From: Helicobacteraceae bacterium
GTDB lineage: Bacteria; Campylobacterota; Campylobacteria; Campylobacterales; SZUA-545
Reading direction: 5' to 3'
Assembly (NCBI GenBank): GCA_031275395.1
Contig: JAISOU010000007.1
Coordinates: 1-7,178 of the forward strand
Length of the DNA: 7,178 bases
Shown here: in pieces, positions 1-4,944 of the stretch
Numbering within the stretch: the first letter of the stretch is position 1
Layout: the number at the start of each line of letters is the position of its first letter
Position numbers and translations under genes: made by a program
The notes under the pieces: model-generated
Told to the model about the DNA's origin: nothing
The model's input: the letters and a program-made list of their open reading frames with translations, nothing else
Databases searched by the model: none

Positions 1-86
1 ATCCACCCCAGGCCAAAGCGGGTAAATCCCGCGGAATTTTCCCCGGTATCACCCCCCCCCCCCCCCCATAACGCAACAATTCTCAT
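1..86 (-). CDS. Partial ORF with poly-G tract after the start (candidate phase-variable gene)
   Basis: This leftward frame starts at ATG 86-84 and stays open to the window edge (28 full codons). It reads MRIVALW, then a run of Gly encoded by 16 consecutive G, then DTGENSAGFTRFGLGW. The tract occupies 52-67 (C on the + strand). In the length seen here the frame continues. One of the other two frames meets TGA directly after the tract, and the third also stays open to the edge, so gain or loss of a G would switch or alter the product. No good ribosome site precedes the ATG, and an in-frame TTG at 95-93 is an alternative start before an in-frame stop. I do not recognise the product. The call rests on the open frame and the tract position; the stretch may instead be non-coding, and a GCGGG/CCCGC hairpin lies at 18-32. 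Confidence 0.4.
   Translation of the reverse strand, partial: MRIVALWGGGGGDTGENSAGFTRFGLGW
52..67. repeat. 16-bp poly-C/poly-G homopolymer
   Basis: Sixteen consecutive C on the + strand (G on the coding minus strand). Tracts of this kind are typical slipped-strand mispairing sites in Campylobacter and Helicobacter relatives. The true length in the population is uncertain because such tracts are also difficult to sequence. Confidence 0.95.
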
Positions 87-112
87 TACGTGCAATTTTC
101 AGTAAATCTTAA

Positions 113-163
113 TCAAAAAAAACGCCGCACACAGCAAAGCGTGTGTGAGCGTATTTTTTTCAT
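113..163 (-). CDS. Possible 16-aa leader peptide with a Cys-Cys pair, overlapping the terminator
   Basis: The short frame reads MKKIRSHTLCCVRRFF and then stops at TGA 115-113. It has an AGGTG ribosome site at 172-176 with 8 bases to the ATG (163-161), and a TAAAAT -10 box just upstream. Its body coincides with the hairpin and T-run of the terminator at 115-160: the Lys codons come from one homopolymer and the Phe codons from the other. The Cys codons TGC TGT lie in the loop and at the beginning of the 3' arm, so a ribosome paused there would block the hairpin. Such a layout fits an attenuator for the downstream poly-G gene. Equally, the frame may be a chance by-product of a bidirectional terminator. 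No functional evidence can be seen beyond the ribosome site and geometry. Confidence 0.3.
   Translation of the reverse strand: MKKIRSHTLCCVRRFF
115..160. terminator. Bidirectional Rho-independent terminator
   Basis: The stem pairs ACGC (122-125) with GCGT (149-152) and CACACA (128-133) with TGTGTG (142-147), across a small internal loop (126-127 / 148). It is flanked by eight A (115-122) on the left and seven T (154-160) on the right, so it can end transcripts from either side. It would close the leftward sulfur operon, although it lies about 290 bases past the monooxygenase stop codon. Confidence 0.75.
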
Positions 164-187
164 GTGAATTTCACCTAATAGGTTTGT

Positions 188-193
188 ATTTTA
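188..193 (-). promoter_or_regulatory. Candidate -10 box (TAAAAT)
   Basis: TAAAAT read leftwards at 193-188, about 11 bases before the AGGTG ribosome site of the 16-codon peptide. No -35 box is evident, which is normal for the group suggested here. It would give a separate transcript for the peptide and the poly-G gene. Confidence 0.35.
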
Positions 194-202
194 ATCTATG
201 CG

Positions 203-346
203 TCATCCGTAAAACTGGGGGAGGGCAATATATATTAACGCCAATAGCGTTTTGAAAGTGGCTACCCAACCGTTTTTTTGAGGGTAGGGCGAAACGGTAT
301 AAACCCTTTCGTAGAAAGGCGCGGTCTTAATATCGTCCAAAACCAT
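203..346 (-). CDS. Possible 47-aa membrane peptide, unknown function
   Basis: This leftward frame runs from ATG 346-344 to TGA 205-203. A TAGGG ribosome-like site lies at 355-359 with 8 bases of spacing. The peptide starts MVLDDIKTAPFYERVYTV, has a Pro/Tyr/Lys stretch (SPYPQKNGW), and ends in a hydrophobic segment (about residues 28-47, including TLLALIYIALP) long enough for one membrane pass. It starts 97 bases after the monooxygenase stop in the same direction, so it could be the last gene of the operon. I do not recognise a family. Another frame on the same strand is also open over much of this stretch, which lowers confidence. Confidence 0.33.
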   Translation of the reverse strand: MVLDDIKTAPFYERVYTVSPYPQKNGWVATFKTLLALIYIALPQFYG

Positions 347-382
347 AGACGCAACCCTACGCGATTTACGCGCAGGTACGCC

Positions 383-407
383 GTTATCGTTCCGCTACGG
401 AAATAAC
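383..407. other. Hairpin in the sulfur operon 3' region
   Basis: TTCCG (390-394) pairs with CGGAA (398-402) across a 3-base loop. The stem then continues, after a 2-base bulge, as GTTAT (383-387) with ATAAC (403-407). That makes ten base pairs just downstream of the monooxygenase stop. There is no T-run, so it is more likely an RNA-stabilising or processing structure than a terminator. Confidence 0.4.
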
Positions 408-442
408 TAGAAGGGGGCGGGAATGCGGGGATTTTACCGCTC

Positions 443-1630
443 TTACGAATAAAAGGTGGGCGTTGGCAGAGTCCCGTTCAACGTCCAATCGCCTAAAGCG
501 TAAATCTTGTAATCGACGGGATCGTGCAAAGTTTGCGTTCGCAGATTACGCCAAAAGCGATCTAAGCCCAAAGCTGACGCGGTAGATCGCGCTCCTAGCG
601 GCTCGAATATGCGATTTGTCAAATCCAGCCCGACTTGCGTTGCGGCGACTTTAGCCGTAGCGACCGATACGGCGAATTTGCCGCGCTCTTCTTGCGTAAG
701 CGCTTCGGCTTTTTGCCAAATAGGATCGATTTGCGCGTTGGCTTTTTCGGTAAGCGCTCTCGCGCCTTCAAGTTTTACCGATAAATCGCCGATATGCCGC
801 AGGATAAACGGATCTTTCTGGGCGCTAGGCGCAAACGAAGCAAGCCAAGGCTTTGCGTCTTTGCCGCGCAGATAGTTTAACCCCGTTTCAAACGCGCCTT
901 CGGCGATACTTAAAAATATGTTGGCGAAAACCAACTGCCCAACCAACGCCCTAGCGGACGAAAACGGCGTGGTAAAAGGCCCCGGGTTGGACAAAATCTC
1001 GTTCGCGGAAACTTGAACGCTCTTGAAAGTCAAAGTTCCGCTGTCCGTTCGGCGTTGCCCGACGTTATCCCAATCGTCGTTGATCGTAATGCCCGCGCGG
1101 CTTGCGGGTATCGCCGCGACAAGGGATTTTCCTTCGACGGAGTTTTCGCCGCCCGTAATCGTGAGATAATCCGCGTCTTTAGCGCCCGTAGCGAAGCTCG
1201 CCGTTCCGTTCCATTCGTAAGAACCGTCCGCTTTTTTAGTCGCGACTACGCTTTTTGAGATTCGATTAAGAGCGTTGCCCCAAAACCAACCGCGCTCAAC
1301 GGTGTTTTTATGTAATTCGCGCCACTGCTTCTCTTCGCCGTAAAGACGAACGGTCGCTAATTGGTAGTTGTGAAAAGCGTAAAGATGCCCGATCGAGCTA
1401 TCAACGCGGGAAAACTCTCTGATAATAGCGAGTAACTCTTCCCAACTTCCGCCCGATCCGCCAAGCTCTTTGGCGATAAAAAACGTCAATAAACCGCTTT
1501 TTCTGATCGCGTCGCGTTCGTATTTTGGCGACTTAGCCTCTCGATCGCGCTCCACGACCGTTTTGGCAAAATCCTCGTTTAGCGCTTTTGTAATCCTTAG
1601 CGCTTCGTCGAAAGATAAAACTTTTCCCAT
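443..1630 (-). CDS. Acyl-CoA dehydrogenase-fold flavin monooxygenase, DszC/SfnB type (sulfur acquisition)
   Basis: A 395-residue protein, the usual length for the family. It has the acyl-CoA dehydrogenase layout: a helical N-terminal part (1-120, with FFIAKELGGSGG at 50-61 and GHLYAFHNYQ at 81-90), a beta middle (about 121-215, with FATGAKDADY at 146-155 and DNVGQRRTDSGTL at 188-200) and a helical C-terminal part. The C-terminal motif RNLRTQTLHDPVDYK (361-375) is typical of DszC-like enzymes, which use reduced flavin and oxygen rather than oxidising acyl-CoA; H369 and H82/H87 are candidate active-site residues by comparison with DszC. The ATG follows AAGGA by 6 bases and lies 15 bases after the ATPase gene, so it is the fourth operon gene. 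A substrate such as an alkyl sulfone or sulfonate is inferred from the adjoining importer. No flavin reductase or SsuD-type enzyme is present in the window, so reduced flavin must come from elsewhere. Confidence 0.87.
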   Translation of the reverse strand: MGKVLSFDEALRITKALNEDFAKTVVERDREAKSPKYERDAIRKSGLLTFFIAKELGGSGGSWEELLAIIREFSRVDSSIGHLYAFHNYQLATVRLYGEEKQWRELHKNTVERGWFWGNALNRISKSVVATKKADGSYEWNGTASFATGAKDADYLTITGGENSVEGKSLVAAIPASRAGITINDDWDNVGQRRTDSGTLTFKSVQVSANEILSNPGPFTTPFSSARALVGQLVFANIFLSIAEGAFETGLNYLRGKDAKPWLASFAPSAQKDPFILRHIGDLSVKLEGARALTEKANAQIDPIWQKAEALTQEERGKFAVSVATAKVAATQVGLDLTNRIFEPLGARSTASALGLDRFWRNLRTQTLHDPVDYKIYALGDWTLNGTLPTPTFYS

Positions 1631-1645
1631 TTCGTATCCTTTTAT

Positions 1646-2446
1646 TTATATGGCGTAATTGTCGGAGGTTTCGCGTTTTACCTCTTCGCCCAACATCGCC
1701 TTGAAAATCTTGCGCCGAATCAGTCCAAACTCGTAACCGGAGCGATCGCGCGGCTCTGGTAGCGTTATCTTGATCTCCTCTACTATGCGTCCCGGATTGG
1801 AGTTCATAACGACGATCTTGTCGCTAAGAAAGATCGCCTCCTCTACGTCGTGCGTTACCAAGATCATACTTACGCCCTCGGATCGCCATATTCGCTGCAA
1901 CTCCTCCTGCAAGTGTATCCGCGTGATCGCGTCGAGCGCGCCCAAAGGCTCGTCCAACAGCAAGATCGCGGGGCTATGAGCGAGCGCTCTGGCGATCGCC
2001 GCTCTTTGCGCCATACCGCCCGATAGTTGGTGCGGATAGGCGTTTTCAAAACCCTCTAACCGAACAAGCTCTATATGCTCTCTGACGATCCGATCTTTTT
2101 CGTTCGCGGCGTCGTTTAGGTTGATCAAAGAGAGCGCGACGTTTTCTTTAAGCGTTAGCCAAGGCAATAAGCGGTGATCTTGAAAAACGATCCCGCGATC
2201 TAAACTCGCGCCCTCTACGCGCTTGTTTTCCAATAAAATTACGCCTTCGTAATCGTCGTCCAGCCCTGCGATCAGACGCAAAAGCGTAGTTTTGCCGCAG
2301 CCAGAAGGCCCTACGATCGAAACGAACTCGCCCGCATCGACGACAAAACTCGCGTTGGATAGCGCTTCAAAAACCCCGCCGTTTTCCGCTTTGTAGCGCT
2401 TTGTAACGTCGCGTATTTCAAGCCGTCCTTGCCTTTCTTCACGCAT
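1646..2446 (-). CDS. ssuB: ABC transporter ATP-binding protein, sulfonate/taurine/nitrate type
   Basis: A 266-residue cytoplasmic ATPase that powers the importer. All motifs are intact: Walker A GPSGCGKT (46-53), Q-loop Q89 in VFQDHRLLPWL, signature LSGGM (141-145), Walker B ILLLDE (161-166) and switch His H199 in LVTHD. The HRLLPWLTLKENV segment and the NPGRIVEEI segment (217-225) are characteristic of the SsuB/TauB/NrtD group. Its ATG overlaps the end of the permease gene (ATG within codons preceding TGA, 8-base overlap), showing translational coupling, with AGG five bases upstream. The substrate cannot be read from the ATPase alone; the sulfonate-type call comes from the neighbouring binding protein and monooxygenase. 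Confidence 0.9.
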   Translation of the reverse strand: MREERQGRLEIRDVTKRYKAENGGVFEALSNASFVVDAGEFVSIVGPSGCGKTTLLRLIAGLDDDYEGVILLENKRVEGASLDRGIVFQDHRLLPWLTLKENVALSLINLNDAANEKDRIVREHIELVRLEGFENAYPHQLSGGMAQRAAIARALAHSPAILLLDEPLGALDAITRIHLQEELQRIWRSEGVSMILVTHDVEEAIFLSDKIVVMNSNPGRIVEEIKITLPEPRDRSGYEFGLIRRKIFKAMLGEEVKRETSDNYAI

Positions 2447-3215
2447 CGAAACCTACTTTCCAGCGCAATAACCTCTGCTGCGTAAAATACATTGCGCGGT
2501 CGATCGCAAAGCCTATCAAACCTATCAAAACCATACATACCAATAGCTGATCGGTCATCAGTAGCTGTTGAGCGCGAAAGATCAAAAATCCCAATCCTTC
2601 CAAACCGCTTAACCCCTCCGCGACGACGACGATCGCCCACGCCAAACCCGCCGAATAGCGTAAAGAAACGGCGATAGAGGGCAAAATCGCGGGGAAAACC
2701 ACTTTGCGGACAAACTGCCATTTCGTCAGTGTTAAAACGTTGGAAAGCTCTATGTAGCTTCGATCGATATGGCGAATGCCCTGCAAAACGTTCAAAAAGA
2801 CGGGAAAGAAAACCGACTTTGCAATAATCAGGATTTTGGCGGGCGCGCCCAGCCCAAGCCATACGACGATCAACGGCAACCACGCGATCGTAGGGATATG
2901 CCTAAGCGTGTTCATCGTCGATCCGAAAAACAGCTCGACTTTGCGCGAAAGCCCCGACGCTACGCCCAATAATATAGCGACGAAAGCGCCGTAAAAGAAC
3001 CCTTGCGCGACGATCGCGACGCTAACCCAAATATCATTTAGCAGATCTTGATTCCACAACATATACCAAAAGGCTTTTACCACGTCGATAGGCTTCGGCA
3101 GAAAAATTTTATCGATCCACTCGTTTTCGCTAGCGACCTGCCAAACGCCAAGAATAATTAACGGCAAAAACGCGCTGATATATAATTGGCGGCTAAAAAA
3201 CGACAATTTCAACAT
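2439..3215 (-). CDS. ssuC: ABC transporter permease, sulfonate/taurine/nitrate type
   Basis: A 258-residue inner-membrane protein of the BPD transporter family. Hydrophobic segments lie near 12-28, 65-88, 106-135, 135-145, 185-205 and 224-242. The coupling (EAA-like) loop at 156-179, ELSNVLTLTKWQFVRKVVFP with AILP following, is where the ATPase docks. The frame could be opened at TTG 3233, but I chose ATG 3215-3213 because AGAGGT (3222-3227) lies exactly 6 bases before it, whereas the TTG falls on the edge of the intercistronic hairpin with no ribosome site. It overlaps ssuB by 8 bases. It most likely forms a homodimer with two SsuB subunits. Confidence 0.9.
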   Translation of the reverse strand: MLKLSFFSRQLYISAFLPLIILGVWQVASENEWIDKIFLPKPIDVVKAFWYMLWNQDLLNDIWVSVAIVAQGFFYGAFVAILLGVASGLSRKVELFFGSTMNTLRHIPTIAWLPLIVVWLGLGAPAKILIIAKSVFFPVFLNVLQGIRHIDRSYIELSNVLTLTKWQFVRKVVFPAILPSIAVSLRYSAGLAWAIVVVAEGLSGLEGLGFLIFRAQQLLMTDQLLVCMVLIGLIGFAIDRAMYFTQQRLLRWKVGFDA

Positions 3216-3235
3216 AGACAAACCTCTTTGCAAAA

Positions 3236-3253
3236 GCGGGCGTTTCCGCCCGC
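3236..3253 (-). promoter_or_regulatory. Intercistronic GC hairpin with GAAA tetraloop
   Basis: In the leftward RNA, GCGGGCG pairs with CGCCCGC over a GAAA tetraloop, giving 7 perfect base pairs, followed by TTTTG. It sits between the stop codon of the binding-protein gene and the ribosome site of the permease gene. In binding-protein-dependent operons such a hairpin commonly makes the binding protein more abundant than the membrane parts, by partial termination or by protecting the upstream mRNA. That role is inferred here. Confidence 0.7.
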
Positions 3254-3259
3254 CTAAAG

Positions 3260-4348
3260 TTATTTAAGGGACTTTGTAACGGACTTGTAGATCGAATGCG
3301 ATCCGCCGGCAAAAAATCTACCGTCGATAAACTCGTCAACCTCTTTATCCGTAAGGCTCTTTTGCGTCAATATGTCGTCGCCGTTAGCTATGTAGTAGCG
3401 CAAAAACTCTTTGATCGCCAATCTAGCGCGATCGGCGCTAGGCTCGCCGCCCATAAACTCCCACTGCCCCAAGTGCGTGATCTGAAAGAGCGCCACGTCT
3501 GTAGGAACTCTCAACTCTTTAGCTATGATCGCCGCCGCTTCGTTGGGGTGATCCGTCGCCCATTCGCGGGTTTTTTCACGAACCGCTAAAAACGCCTTGA
3601 TTACCGACGGGTATTTATCCGCCAAAGTTTTATTGGCGACGTATGTAACTCTGCCCGCGTAATTGACGTAAACGCCTTCGTCTGCGGGACGATCGACCAC
3701 TTTTAGCTTGCCCGAAAGCCACGCGGCCGTGAATGCGGGAGCGGCAAGATGCGCCGCCGTCGCGTCCGTCGCGCCCGTGATCACGGACTGGATCGCCAAA
3801 TTGGAATTGTCGATATTTTCGTGTCTAACGCGCCCTTTTGTCAAGCGCGAATCAAAGGGAATACCCGCTTCGTTCAGGCTTTCAAACGGCGAAGACCAGT
3901 AGCACGAGATACGGCTAGAACCAAACTTTTTGCCGTCCAAATCTTTGATCGTGTTGATCTTTTTATTGTCCGCCGCCGCCAAAATAGGCGTGCGGTAACG
4001 ATTGGAGGGCTCGCTAATCCAAATAACGACCGTATTCAGCCCGTTAATGCGGTGAATTGTCGAAGGATAAACCATTCGCTGCGCGATGGCTAATCGATCG
4101 CCGCCGCTACTGCCTACCGCCGCGCTTTCCGCGCCAAGCAATTCCGCCGCGCCCTGCGCGATCAGCGTTACTTTTTTCGTGCCGATTTTGTCAAACTCCT
4201 CCTTGAAAAAGCCCTTTTCCAGCGCTACGACCGTCCAAGGCGATTTTTGCAGATTGATCTGCGGAAGAACCGCTTCCGCGCCAAAAGACGCGCTATGAAA
4301 AACCCCGACCGCTAAAAGCGAGCCGATAATTGTGGTCTTAACCGACAT
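3260..4348 (-). CDS. ssuA: ABC transporter periplasmic substrate-binding protein, sulfonate type
   Basis: A 362-residue exported protein. The signal peptide is clear: MSVK, a hydrophobic core TIIGSLLAVGVF, and a likely cleavage after AEA (24-26). The mature part has the SsuA/TauA/NMT1-like layout: an early ligand-loop region (INLQKSPWTVVALEKGFF, 31-48), QGAAELLGAESAAVGSSGG (65-83), DLDGKKFG (136-143 region), and a helical C-terminal lobe. It is the first gene of the operon and has the strongest ribosome site in the window (GAGGAGG at 4357-4363, 8 bases before ATG). The ligand is inferred as a sulfonate or related organosulfur compound from the monooxygenase encoded three genes on; the sequence alone does not exclude taurine, nitrate-like or pyrimidine-type ligands. 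Confidence 0.85.
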   Translation of the reverse strand: MSVKTTIIGSLLAVGVFHSASFGAEAVLPQINLQKSPWTVVALEKGFFKEEFDKIGTKKVTLIAQGAAELLGAESAAVGSSGGDRLAIAQRMVYPSTIHRINGLNTVVIWISEPSNRYRTPILAAADNKKINTIKDLDGKKFGSSRISCYWSSPFESLNEAGIPFDSRLTKGRVRHENIDNSNLAIQSVITGATDATAAHLAAPAFTAAWLSGKLKVVDRPADEGVYVNYAGRVTYVANKTLADKYPSVIKAFLAVREKTREWATDHPNEAAAIIAKELRVPTDVALFQITHLGQWEFMGGEPSADRARLAIKEFLRYYIANGDDILTQKSLTDKEVDEFIDGRFFAGGSHSIYKSVTKSLK

Positions 4349-4371
4349 ACTCTATGCCTCCTCAAAACTAA

Positions 4372-4387
4372 GTTTGACAATCCAAAC
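4372..4387. promoter_or_regulatory. Small inverted repeat in the ssu leader
   Basis: GTTTG (4372-4376) and CAAAC (4383-4387) form a perfect 5-bp dyad with a 6-base gap. It lies between the predicted -10 box and the ribosome site of the first operon gene, where an operator for a repressor, or a small leader hairpin, could sit. A chance origin is possible at this size. Confidence 0.25.
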
Positions 4388-4400
4388 GCGCGCCATTTGA

Positions 4401-4406
4401 ATTATC
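4401..4406 (-). promoter_or_regulatory. Candidate -10 box of the sulfur operon (GATAAT)
   Basis: GATAAT read leftwards, about 38 bases before the GAGGAGG ribosome site, which predicts a leader of about 45 bases. No -35 consensus is seen. A TAATAG further upstream is a weaker alternative. Confidence 0.4.
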
Positions 4407-4614
4407 GAAAGTGAAGCCTAACAGATTTTTCCTTTAATCCCTATTAAGTTGATCGTATTACTCAAGATTTAGAACGCGACACCGCTATTTTTGGAATGCA
4501 AGACCTACAAAAGTTATTCCCGCCTTTCTTCGCGATTAACGCCCCGCGAAGCTATGCGCCTTTACCTCCAACTACGATAAATATAGAGATGGTACGCGAT
4601 AAGCAAAGAGATTG
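4407..4614. other. Intergenic stretch without a supported gene
   Basis: This stretch holds the DNA upstream of the sulfur operon promoter. An ATG-started frame at 4496-4705 (+) is open, but it has no ribosome site at a usable distance, a composition dominated by Arg and Pro, and no recognisable motif. A leftward frame at 4552-4782 starts inside the tRNA gene. I judge both to be chance frames and see no clear RNA gene here. Confidence 0.5.
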
Positions 4615-4731
4615 GCGCGAGCGTTTCAGACGACGGACAATCGGCGCAAACGATTGGGGTAGGGAGAGTAGATCGGAATATCCAAGTAACTTAATTGAAG
4701 GCTGACTGTAGACGACCTGAAACGCGCGCGA
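4615..4731. mobile_element. Candidate MITE-like element (105 bp, 9-bp TIRs, 6-bp direct repeats)
   Basis: GCGTTTCAG (4621-4629) and CTGAAACGC (4717-4725) are perfect 9-bp inverted repeats. Each is immediately bordered outside by the same six bases, GCGCGA (4615-4620 and 4726-4731), as expected for a target-site duplication. If read as RNA, the same ends form a 14-position stem (4616-4629 with 4717-4730) with a single mismatch. Inside lies a hairpin CAATCG/CGATTG (4638-4643 and 4651-4656). No coding capacity is present. It could be a non-autonomous transposon remnant, a structured RNA, or a coincidence in GCG-rich DNA. Confidence 0.35.
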
Positions 4732-4749
4732 GGGCAAAAAACTAGAAAG

Positions 4750-4825
4750 TGGTGGCTCCGGGCAGAATCGAACTGCCGACACGCAGATTTTCAGTCTGCT
4801 GCTCTACCAACTGAGCTACAGAGCC
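4750..4825 (-). tRNA. tRNA-Phe (anticodon GAA)
   Basis: Read leftwards from 4825, the 76-base gene folds as a complete cloverleaf. The acceptor stem GGCTCTG pairs with CGGAGCC (one G-T pair). The D arm contains AGCTCAGTTGGTAGAGC. The anticodon stem GCAGA/TCTGC holds the loop CTGAAAA with anticodon GAA. The T arm contains GGCAGTTCGATTCTGCC. The 3' end is A plus encoded CCA. It stands alone between the leftward sulfur operon and the rightward signalling operon. Its 3' end is 19 bases from the small inverted-repeat element. Confidence 0.98.
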
Positions 4826-4846
4826 GTTTGGCGAAAGAAAGCGCGA

Positions 4847-4852
4847 ATTATA
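4847..4852 (-). promoter_or_regulatory. -10 box of tRNA-Phe (TATAAT)
   Basis: A perfect TATAAT read leftwards, about 22 bases before the mature 5' end of the tRNA, leaving a short leader for RNase P to remove. A T-run (TTTTT) lies just upstream, with no -35 consensus. Confidence 0.7.
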
Positions 4853-4908
4853 TCCGAAAAACCTTAATCGCGCGATCGGCATAAGAGCATTTTTTGGGTT
4901 TTAGAGAC

Positions 4909-4914
4909 TATAAT
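4909..4914 (+). promoter_or_regulatory. -10 box of the GAF-HD-GYP / phosphodiesterase operon (TATAAT)
   Basis: A perfect TATAAT preceded by T-rich blocks (TTTTTT, TTTT) in the -35 to -15 area. The transcript should start near 4921, which is downstream of the possible TTG start at 4894 and 24 bases before the ATG at 4945. The site therefore decides the start codon. It is divergent from the tRNA promoter. Confidence 0.65.
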
Positions 4915-4944
4915 GCGTTAATTCATAATTTAAGCGAAGAGAGT

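Noticed and set aside
237-253. AACGC/GCGTT hairpin followed by T as a rightward terminator
   Set aside because: Five pairs and only a TTTT stretch, with no rightward gene upstream; it more likely belongs to the possible 47-codon frame.
425-440. GCGG/CCGC hairpin just after the monooxygenase stop as the operon terminator
   Set aside because: Only four pairs and no T-run on the leftward RNA; the structure at 115-160 is a far better terminator.
2311-2883. Leftward 190-codon frame across the permease and ATPase genes
   Set aside because: It is a shadow of two well-supported coupled ABC transporter genes, with a basic, Arg/Phe-rich composition and no domain.
4496-4705. Rightward 69-codon ATG frame between the sulfur operon and tRNA-Phe
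   Set aside because: No ribosome site at a usable distance, unusual Arg/Pro-rich composition, overlap with the inverted-repeat element and no recognisable motif.
4616-4730. SRP (4.5S) or 6S RNA suggested by the long closing stem
   Set aside because: The conserved SRP apical motif and the 6S central bubble layout are absent from the interior.
4552-4782. Leftward 76-codon frame
   Set aside because: It begins inside the tRNA-Phe gene, a common false call, and crosses the inverted-repeat element.
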